From NCBI GenBank assembly GCA_030673085.1, contig DAOVFE010000090.1, positions 1 through 7,048 of the forward strand: a stretch of 7,048 nt of DNA. The letters are read 5' to 3'. This document shows, piece after piece, positions 1-5,675 of this stretch (position 1 is the first letter of the stretch; each line of letters starts with the position of its first letter). Below the pieces are notes generated by a model. That model did no database searches. It saw nothing but the letters and a program-made list of their open reading frames with translations, and was not told the origin of the DNA. Source of the DNA: Anaerolineales bacterium. GTDB lineage: Bacteria; Chloroflexota; Anaerolineae; Anaerolineales; E44-bin32. The translations under genes were made by a program, and so were the position numbers.

Positions 1-26
1 GGCGATAGTCCTGAGCGAATATTTAA

Positions 27-111
27 ACAAAACCCGCACCCGAAGGGGCAAAATTCCCGCAATGGGGGATGTCCCTAAAGGACATCCCTAAAGGAATTTT
101 GAGGGTTTTGT
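27..111. repeat. Three-tier nested inverted repeat (possible MITE/REP-like element or structured RNA)
   Basis: Three perfect 9-bp stems are nested around one centre: 27-35 with 103-111 (ACAAAACCC/GGGTTTTGT), 49-57 with 93-101 (CAAAATTCC/GGAATTTTG), and 66-74 with 80-88 (GGGATGTCC/GGACATCCC) around a 5-base loop, CTAAA. The outer two left arms are separated by 13 bases that read CCCCTTCGGG on the minus strand, a possible small UUCG-capped hairpin. The right arms are separated by only 1 and 4 bases, so the structure is asymmetric. The motif CCTAAAGG occurs twice. It lies past the terminator of the OFOR operon, so it is more likely a repeat element or an independent structured transcript than part of that mRNA. 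Its identity is not known to me. Confidence 0.6.
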
Positions 112-125
112 CATTTACTGAACGC

Positions 126-185
126 ACTGAAAAAAGCCCAAATGCGAGAAAGGCATTTTGGCTACTGGTGGATGCTTTTTTCAGT
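126..185. repeat. Two-layer palindrome flanking the operon terminator
   Basis: A perfect 12-bp outer stem pairs 126-137 (ACTGAAAAAAGC) with 174-185 (GCTTTTTTCAGT). It encloses a second hairpin in which 138-145 pairs with 153-161, with one bulged T and a 7-base loop. Because the outer arms carry A6 and T6 runs, the structure places a U-tract after a stem in both directions. It can therefore act as a bidirectional transcription stop. The leftward version, using the inner stem, is the stronger and is listed as a terminator. Confidence 0.6.
130..161 (-). terminator. Rho-independent terminator of the OFOR operon
   Basis: Read on the minus strand, CCAAAATGC (161-153) pairs with GCATTTGG (145-138) around a 7-base loop with one bulged base. 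GC and then six consecutive T residues (135-130) follow. This is the classic hairpin-plus-U-tract layout. It sits about 50 bases past the stop codon of the beta-gamma gene, so it most likely ends the alpha/beta-gamma transcript. The stem is only moderately GC-rich, which tempers the call slightly. Confidence 0.7.
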
Positions 186-213
186 AGACTCTTTATTATG
201 AAAACGAATTCTA

Positions 214-1545
214 TTAAGCCGAAGCCATTCCCTGGCTAGCGTCGATCGCCGCCAGGTTTTTTTCGGTAAACTCCTTACGTAGCGAAGCTGCTGCACACAG
301 TGCTTCAAGAGGAAAGATCTTGGTATTTCGAAGAAGCTCCGCCAGTGCCATGATTGCCCAATACTGTTTACGCTTTGCCCAAACGCCGGATTTAGTGAAA
401 TTAACGATTACAACCCGAGCGTTGGTCTTCACAGGCATCAAGTCGGCGTGAACGTATAGGGTATCGGCTTCGGTCATGCGTTCGATTTGAGGGCGAACTT
501 TGCTTAGGCCCTCAGGGAAAAGCGCCAAGACAATATTGGGTTTGTCGATCCCAGTGTATAGGATTTCATCCGGGCTCAGGATTATTTCGGAGACTGAATG
601 CCCAGATTGAACGGTAATAGGATAATCATGCCGCTGGGAAGCCCAGATGCCAGAGAGAATAGCAGCCTGGCAGAATGCATTCGCCGCCGAGCCAATCTTG
701 GCTCCTGCGGCGCCGGCGATTACCAATTGTCTCCGGCTGACGATGTCGCTTTTAAATTTTGGAATCAGAGGGTGAGAGTGCATCAGAGGATGGTCGATTT
801 GGGTGGCGGTGGCTTGGCGGTATGCAAGGCTATATTCTGGCCGTTCCTCCTGGTGGATAATGCCCTTTTGGAATTTCAACGTAGCCATCGTCTCAAGTAG
901 AGACTTTTTATTAAAACGGTTCTTTGGAGCAAAGTAGGAAGTACACAATTCCCAGATATCAATTAGCGAGAAGCCATCGATTTGGATTGCCTGAGCGATA
1001 AGGTCGGATAAGCCAACGTCATAGACCGTTGTACGGGCGACGAAACTGGCGCCGTTGATAGCGACCGATGAGCAGATGTCCATCGGTCGCTCAAGTTGTC
1101 CATAAGGGGTGGTAGCTGTAATCGCTCCAGACGGTGTGGTAATGGAGTGTTCGCCGCCCGTCATGCCGTAATTCATGTTGTTAAAGACCAATACCGTTAT
1201 GCCAATATTGCGCCGGGCAGCATTGATCAGGTGATGGCCACCAATTCCACAGCCCCCATCGCCAATCAAAACAATTGGTTTAAGCTCGGGATTGGCAAGC
1301 TTGATGCCGGTGGCGTAGGTGGTAGAGCGACCGTGCAGCCCGTGAAAAGCATTGGTTGTGAAGAACTTATCTGAAAGGCCGCAGCAGCCAATATCCGAGA
1401 TAACTACCACCTTGTGCGGGTCGATCTGCAGTTTCAGCAGAGCCTGGTTTAAATGGTCGAGGATAATGCTATGTCCGCAGCCAGGGCAGAAGGGATAGGG
1501 CAGGGCGGCTTGGTTGAGGTAAGTGTTTGGGGATTTTGCGATCAC
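214..1545 (-). CDS. 2-oxoacid:ferredoxin oxidoreductase, fused beta-gamma subunit
   Basis: This subunit carries thiamine diphosphate and a 4Fe-4S cluster in the reversible CoA-dependent oxidative decarboxylation of a 2-oxoacid with ferredoxin as electron partner, in the cytoplasm. Residues 1 to about 230 are a complete beta (KorB/PorB-like) domain: YPFCPGCGH at 17-25, GCCG at 53-56, and the thiamine-binding GDGG (95-98) through FNN (121-123), followed by NYGMTGG. Cys20, Cys23, Cys54 or Cys55, and Cys201 fit the four cluster ligands. Residues about 270-440 are a gamma domain (POR/KOR gamma family) with Q-S-G-H-S-V-S-E-I-I-L-S-P and a typical helical C-terminus. The usual G-x-G-G-Q-G motif at its start is replaced by GAAGAK (278-283). 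At 443 residues it is about the sum of separate beta and gamma subunits. The start is GTG, with GGAGGT five bases upstream, and overlaps the alpha stop as GTGA. The substrate (2-oxoglutarate, branched-chain, pyruvate or other) cannot be fixed from sequence alone. Confidence 0.9.
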   Translation of the reverse strand: MIAKSPNTYLNQAALPYPFCPGCGHSIILDHLNQALLKLQIDPHKVVVISDIGCCGLSDKFFTTNAFHGLHGRSTTYATGIKLANPELKPIVLIGDGGCGIGGHHLINAARRNIGITVLVFNNMNYGMTGGEHSITTPSGAITATTPYGQLERPMDICSSVAINGASFVARTTVYDVGLSDLIAQAIQIDGFSLIDIWELCTSYFAPKNRFNKKSLLETMATLKFQKGIIHQEERPEYSLAYRQATATQIDHPLMHSHPLIPKFKSDIVSRRQLVIAGAAGAKIGSAANAFCQAAILSGIWASQRHDYPITVQSGHSVSEIILSPDEILYTGIDKPNIVLALFPEGLSKVRPQIERMTEADTLYVHADLMPVKTNARVVIVNFTKSGVWAKRKQYWAIMALAELLRNTKIFPLEALCAAASLRKEFTEKNLAAIDASQGMASA

Positions 1546-2663
1546 AGCAAACCTCCACGATCTAGAATCTCAACTGGTGAGATCAACTCGCCATCGATCC
1601 GATTGACCCCAATAACTTCCTGGTCTTCATGCGCCAGCCGTTCAATCTCGCGTCGATACTGGCCCATATTAAGCTCAGCTACTACTATTCTTTTTACTGT
1701 ACTCATGACCGTTCGCAGCGCTTCTTCAGGGACGGGCCAAAGGGAGTAGATCGTTGCCGCTGAGACTCTCTTTCCCTGCTTGCGAGCCAATTTAATCGCC
1801 GAATCCATTGATCGTGCAGTAATTCCATAGCTGATGAAAAGCGTCTTGGCGCCATCTTGAAGGTCAATTTTGATCTGAACGATTTCGTTTAAATGAGCAT
1901 TGACTTTAGCTTCCAGGTGCTGGTTAAGGCGCCGAATTACCTGAGGGTCTTTTGAAAGGTAACCTCGCTCATCATGGGTAGAGGTGGTAAAGCGTACGAT
2001 TTGTGGTCCGCCAAAATGGGCCATGAGGGGAATATCTGCCAACTCATCGACGTGATACGGCTCGAATGGCTCATTACCGCGTGCCAGCCTACGATCCCTA
2101 ACGGGAACCTCTTCGTAGGATTCCAGATCGACAGTCTGGCTGGCTGCAACCGTTTCCTTATCGGTGGCCAGAATTACGGGCAGGCGGAATCGTTCTGCCA
2201 GATCGAAGGCTTTGCGGGTTAAATTATAGCAGTCGGAAACGCTGGTTGGGCAAAGGACGATCAGAGGATATCCTCCCGATGTTCCCCAGCGCAGGAATTG
2301 GATATCGCCCTGGGCAGTGGTCGTTGCTGCACCTGTGGCCGGCCCCATCCGCTGGCAATCAACAATTACCATCGGGACCTCACCCATAATTGCGAGGCCA
2401 ATGTTTTCACTGTATAGGCTGATGCCGGGACCGCTGGTTGCGGTCAATGCTCGAGCGCCGGCCATTGTGGCGCCGATGCAAAATCCCATGGCCGCGATCT
2501 CGTCCTCAGCCTGAATGGCAACACCACTTACCTTAGGAAGCTCTCGAGCCATGTGGAGCAGAATAGGAGTCGCGGGGGTAATGGGATAACCGGCGAAGAA
2601 AGTGCAGCCGGCATCGATTGCCCCCCGTGCAATTGCCTCGGCTCCATTAATAAACTCGCGCAC
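1542..2663 (-). CDS. 2-oxoacid:ferredoxin oxidoreductase, alpha subunit (KorA-like)
   Basis: This is the alpha subunit of the OFOR, which pairs with the beta-gamma protein encoded immediately downstream to form the active site. Visible family hallmarks are GYPITPAT (25-32) in the pyrimidine-binding domain I, the acidic E-D-E at 52-54 next to the thiamine site, TSGPG (75-79), and the block R-M-G-P-A-T-G followed by A-Q-G-D-I. The second half carries the domain II transketolase-C-like fold (F-I-S-Y-G-I-T-A-R-S; S-L-W-P-V-P; V-V-A-E-L-N-M-G-Q). The length of 373 residues is normal for a stand-alone KorA/VorB-type alpha, without the gamma domain that some KorA proteins carry at their N-terminus. 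In this operon that domain sits on beta instead. The GTG start is supported by AAAGGAT six bases upstream; the overlapping ATG at 2665 is out of frame. The symbol korA would be reasonable, but the substrate is unproven, so none is given. Confidence 0.9.
   Translation of the reverse strand: MREFINGAEAIARGAIDAGCTFFAGYPITPATPILLHMARELPKVSGVAIQAEDEIAAMGFCIGATMAGARALTATSGPGISLYSENIGLAIMGEVPMVIVDCQRMGPATGAATTTAQGDIQFLRWGTSGGYPLIVLCPTSVSDCYNLTRKAFDLAERFRLPVILATDKETVAASQTVDLESYEEVPVRDRRLARGNEPFEPYHVDELADIPLMAHFGGPQIVRFTTSTHDERGYLSKDPQVIRRLNQHLEAKVNAHLNEIVQIKIDLQDGAKTLFISYGITARSMDSAIKLARKQGKRVSAATIYSLWPVPEEALRTVMSTVKRIVVAELNMGQYRREIERLAHEDQEVIGVNRIDGELISPVEILDRGGLL
1551..1556 (-). promoter_or_regulatory. 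Shine-Dalgarno site fixing the GTG start of the beta-gamma gene
   Basis: GGAGGT on the minus strand ends five bases before GTG at 1545-1543. It lies inside the alpha coding sequence and supports independent or coupled initiation at the GTGA overlap. The protein begins V/M-I-A-K, and no better in-frame start is visible. Confidence 0.75.
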
Positions 2664-2668
2664 ATTTT

Positions 2669-2675
2669 ATCCTTT
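2669..2675 (-). promoter_or_regulatory. Shine-Dalgarno site fixing the GTG start of the alpha gene
   Basis: AAAGGAT on the minus strand places AGGA six bases before GTG at 2663-2661. An ATG at 2665-2663 overlaps this GTG but is in another frame, so GTG is the right start for M-R-E-F-I-N-G. Confidence 0.7.
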
Positions 2676-2794
2676 CAGAGTGGACTTGATTTGAAATTGG
2701 CTAATATGTCTATTCATAATATACCAACGGTCAGATTGAAAACATGCAGCTATCATGAGAATGTGGAAAAATATATTTCCCCAAAAAAGAATGT

Positions 2795-2837
2795 AGTATA
2801 TCTGGGGTGGAAGCGGAGCTTCCACCCCATATATACT
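2795..2837. repeat. Strong GC-rich hairpin, REP-like or attenuator/terminator
   Basis: A perfect 12-bp stem (2803-2814 with 2818-2829, core GGGGTGGAAGC/GCTTCCACCCC) closes on a 3-base GGA loop. After one mismatch it is extended by 7 more AT pairs (2795-2801 with 2831-2837). On the minus strand a T-run (complement of A6 at 2783-2788) follows about six bases after the stem base. It might therefore end the upstream glycosyltransferase transcript, or attenuate an OFOR transcript starting further right. The T-run is rather distant from the GC-rich part of the stem, so a dispersed REP-type palindrome is equally likely. Confidence 0.6.
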
Positions 2838-3128
2838 CTCCCTTAGGCAAGCTATTTTTACTTTTTCAACACTCTCTATCATACTACTTTATAAGCGACC
2901 TGACATAAAAAGTGAGATTTGAGGATGATTAAGGTTCTAATCTGAACTAATACTATGACTCTCGCTCGAGCGGACTTGGGGTACTATGACATTTTGGATA
3001 TCGATAGACTATTCCCTGCTACTCGCCGGACGGAATGTAGCTCTTCATGGCAGAAGGTTTGCAGCTGTATTTGCTGCTTGCGGATTGTAATGACGGGAGC
3101 CATCCATGCCGGGGAGGACAGCCAGAGC

Positions 3129-5198
3129 CTATTCAACTTTTTCAATCCAATGATAGATAAATTGGTCTGCGAAATACCCCGTGAACATCACAAGCTTATC
3201 GGCGTGCTCGCTATCACCCAGCGGGAATGGTTGAGACCACTTGTATCCTCTTTCATAATCCAATACGATCCAGCCTTCCGGATAGGTTTCGATGGCATCA
3301 AAAATCACTTGCTCTGCATCTGGCTGATCGTACCAGTAATGGATTATTCGACCAACTTTTACCCCTCCTTCCCATTGAATGTAACGGTCAATGAAAGTTG
3401 TTGTAATAAGGACGTCATCCTTATTTAAATATGTTTCGAGATATTCATAGGCGGGGGCAACGTTTGAGATATATGCGTATGTAATCGGCGAATAACCGAA
3501 TTGGTCCTGCAAATGAGAGGACGTTATATGCGGAATATTCAAGAATAACAGCAGGACTACGATCCATGCGATCGACCTGTTCTTGAGGAGTGTCTGTAGG
3601 ATTATGTATGCCACATACAGCCCTGCCGCCATGATCGCGACGTGCCAGATTTGGATTGGAATTGCATAGCGCACTTTGTTCCCTCTTACTTGAAAGAGCG
3701 CAAATGCGGCCTGCGCGATCAGGTAGTTCGTGACGATGAAGGGCAAGCTAAATTGATGCTTATTTAGAAAAGGTATGATCAACAATGCCAGAACAAGGAC
3801 AGTGATGGAGAAAAGTGGGCAATTATAATTACATTGTTGTATTGGGTTGCCATAAAAGAGGGGGAGAAAGAAATCGTTGACCCCTTTAATTGAAAAATTA
3901 TAGGTGTCGCCTTCGAAAAGCGTAATATTGCTCAGTATGAGTACCCCCGCCGCGAGAAAGATTGCACCCAGCCAGAGATTACTCCTGTTTCGCCAATCGA
4001 ATTTCCTCGCTAACACAAGCACAAATGCCAGATAGAGCATTATGATGACCTTGAACGTAGAGAGTGGGTCTATTATCACCACGTAGTAGATGACAAATCC
4101 CAAAATGCATACGTAGAAAATGACCTTCGGGCAAAGCAGCTTGCGGTAGTCTCTGATCAGGACGAAAGCGTCGGGGAAGGCCTCATAGAGTTTGACCATC
4201 ATAAAAGCCACTAGGTAGAAATAGAACGCCATATAAGCGTATTCACGTACCATCTGTGATGTACTAATCATCAACGGATTAAGCATATGCAGCCCAACTG
4301 CTAGGACCGCAATCGGTTTATTGATCCGTTTTGTCAACAGATACAAGGGTATCACGGCCAAGACATTGAAGAGAACCCCAGCCATTCGTGCCGCCCATAG
4401 GCTCTTTCCAAGCAGCCGCATACTTAAAACGGCGGGGAATGTAACCGTGTAAAGGCAGCGGTGATAGTCTACATGGTTGAAAGCCTCACCTTGATAAATC
4501 GCCTTCGCCGCGACTAGATGAAAGGTTTCATCGGAGTGCAGAAAGGGCAAGTCGAGATTACACATTCGAAGCGCTAATCCAGCGCCAATGAATACCACAA
4601 GGGAAAGCGATACTACCCACTCTTCACGGCGGAATGAGGCAATAAACTGTCCCAGAAGGGGAACACTCGCCAGTTTTGGGTAGCGTTTAGCAATATGGGC
4701 GTTTCGTACAGCCACAGCTTGCTCATCCTTTATGCGTTTTTTCTCTATTAAACCAAGCAGCCATTTCCGAAAGACGTTCAAATCCCGGCGTGCCAGAAAG
4801 GCCAGCATCACTGTTATTACCAATAGAGTATTGTCAGCTAGCTTCATGAAGGGCTGGAGGTGCCGGACTTCAGGCACGCCCAGCCATATGTCCTCAAGAT
4901 ATAAACGTAGAAATGGCTGGGCGAAGAAGTAGTTGCTAGCGCAAAATATAAATAGATACGTAATCTTGCTTGCACCCTTCCAACGGTCCTCCAGAAATAT
5001 CTGGAGGATACTCACCAAGAGGAACACTTCCTCCAACAAGAAGATAAATTTATGGATATCGGTGAATTCGATATGTGGAATAAAAAATATCCAATCGGGT
5101 GAAACCAGATAGATTATAGATAGCGCGATCAAAAGCGCTGACGCCCATCGCATCGATGGTGCGTGCCTGATAAAAAGTTCTTTCAAACGAGCCTTCAT
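3129..5198 (-). CDS. Polytopic membrane GT-C-family glycosyltransferase (PMT/ArnT/GT39-like)
   Basis: This is probably an integral membrane glycosyltransferase that moves a sugar from a polyprenyl-phosphate donor to a lipid, glycan or protein on the outer face of the membrane. The family signature is the first extracytoplasmic loop, L-P-F-L-H-S-D-E-T-F-H (217-227), where Asp223-Glu224 match the catalytic/metal acidic pair after a transmembrane helix at about 194-211. Many further hydrophobic helices follow to about residue 560, then a soluble extracytoplasmic tail of about 110 residues (D-D-V-L-I-T-T-T ... G-W-I-V-L-D-Y). Unusually, residues 1-193 add about four predicted helices (roughly 18-38, 51-69, 79-97, 121-136) and a charged cytoplasmic stretch before the GT-C core, which normally begins with the helix preceding the D-E loop. 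The ATG start has AGGTGA eight bases upstream. It stands alone between long intergenic regions, so acceptor and pathway are unknown. Confidence 0.75.
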   Translation of the reverse strand: MKARLKELFIRHAPSMRWASALLIALSIIYLVSPDWIFFIPHIEFTDIHKFIFLLEEVFLLVSILQIFLEDRWKGASKITYLFIFCASNYFFAQPFLRLYLEDIWLGVPEVRHLQPFMKLADNTLLVITVMLAFLARRDLNVFRKWLLGLIEKKRIKDEQAVAVRNAHIAKRYPKLASVPLLGQFIASFRREEWVVSLSLVVFIGAGLALRMCNLDLPFLHSDETFHLVAAKAIYQGEAFNHVDYHRCLYTVTFPAVLSMRLLGKSLWAARMAGVLFNVLAVIPLYLLTKRINKPIAVLAVGLHMLNPLMISTSQMVREYAYMAFYFYLVAFMMVKLYEAFPDAFVLIRDYRKLLCPKVIFYVCILGFVIYYVVIIDPLSTFKVIIMLYLAFVLVLARKFDWRNRSNLWLGAIFLAAGVLILSNITLFEGDTYNFSIKGVNDFFLPLFYGNPIQQCNYNCPLFSITVLVLALLIIPFLNKHQFSLPFIVTNYLIAQAAFALFQVRGNKVRYAIPIQIWHVAIMAAGLYVAYIILQTLLKNRSIAWIVVLLLFLNIPHITSSHLQDQFGYSPITYAYISNVAPAYEYLETYLNKDDVLITTTFIDRYIQWEGGVKVGRIIHYWYDQPDAEQVIFDAIETYPEGWIVLDYERGYKWSQPFPLGDSEHADKLVMFTGYFADQFIYHWIEKVE

Positions 5199-5675
5199 GC
5201 TCTATTTCACCTTTCGCCCCAACTATGGAACAGCATCAAAGATATGATTAACGGACTCTATTTTACAGTATTCTATCTAATAGTCTGAAGCCCTATCTGT
5301 ATTCCATATACTGGCGGGATGTGAAAGCATCGTATAGCGAGAGAATCGAGTTGCGAATAATGGGTTGTGGAAATCTTGTTCTGATTATAGACTAGTAATG
5401 TCTGAGCAAGTTTGTCTTGATTGAGGGGGCGATTTAGTTTAGAGGCAGGGTAAGTAATTGCCCCAACTAGAATTGGGATTGTTGCCATTTGATACAATCG
5501 CCCTATGCGCATGCATGATTATGCCCGAGGATCATCAGAAATCCATCAAAACGGCGAGAAAGAATAAGCCAACTGAAAAGCAAGAGAGCGTTGAAAAAGA
5601 GAGGAATCATGGGCAAATATATTTTTCGACACCCTCAAGCAAAGCGTTAGATTGTCGTGCTAAGGCAAAAGCGAA
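5199..5675. other. Divergent intergenic region between glycosyltransferase and sensor genes
   Basis: The 477 bases separate two genes transcribed away from each other and should contain both promoters. A perfect TATAAT lies on the minus strand (complement of 5384-5389), about 190 bases upstream of the glycosyltransferase ATG, but its -35 region is poor. No good rightward promoter is evident. A weak 6-bp inverted repeat, GATTGT/ACAATC, lies around 5478-5499. The last 150 bases are purine- and lysine-codon-rich and open in two plus frames without recognisable protein features. A 13-codon frame (5609-5650) with GAGG just upstream of its ATG ends 25 bases before the sensor start. It is noted as a possible leader peptide but is not called a gene. 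Confidence 0.55.

Larger units (their letters stand above)
1..213. other. Gene-free, structure-rich tail downstream of the OFOR operon
   Basis: No open reading frame of note is seen here. The stretch holds two separate inverted-repeat structures, at 27-111 and 126-185, listed individually. It lies immediately downstream of the leftward OFOR operon, so whatever lies beyond the left window edge is probably an independent transcription unit. The sequence outside the two structures shows nothing I can name. Confidence 0.7.
2664..3128. other. Intergenic region between the glycosyltransferase and OFOR genes
   Basis: The 465 bases contain no reading frame with recognisable protein features. Two short candidates (minus 2882-2667, and plus from 2955 running antisense into the glycosyltransferase) look like chance frames. 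The region must contain the leader and probably the promoter of the leftward OFOR operon. Weak minus-strand -10-like hexamers (TATGAT complementary to 2878-2883, TATATT near 2720) occur, but none has a convincing -35 partner, so no promoter is called. The strong hairpin at 2795-2837 is listed separately. Between 2955 and 3128 I see nothing beyond a 10-base palindrome (2963-2972) and a repeated TACTATGAC (2951-2959, 2982-2990). Confidence 0.6.

Noticed and set aside
27..185. CRISPR array or tRNA at the left edge
   Set aside because: The repeats are inverted and nested rather than regularly spaced direct repeats, and no cloverleaf with acceptor stem and T-loop consensus is present.
2667..2882. 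71-residue minus-strand frame upstream of the OFOR alpha gene
   Set aside because: It runs straight through the strong hairpin at 2795-2837, has no recognisable motif and has no good ribosome site. It is best explained as a chance frame in the leader region.
2963..2972. Perfect 10-base palindrome CGCTCGAGCG as an operator
   Set aside because: Too short, single, and far from any start codon to support an operator call.
2955..3428. 157-residue plus-strand frame
   Set aside because: Two thirds of it is antisense to the end of the glycosyltransferase gene, and its translation resembles no family I know.
5384..5389. Minus-strand TATAAT as the glycosyltransferase promoter
   Set aside because: The hexamer is perfect, but no reasonable -35 lies 16-18 bases upstream and no extended -10 is present. 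In AT-rich spacer this can occur by chance.
5273..5512. 79-residue minus-strand frame in the divergent spacer
   Set aside because: No motif and no supported ribosome site. It sits in the region expected to hold promoters.
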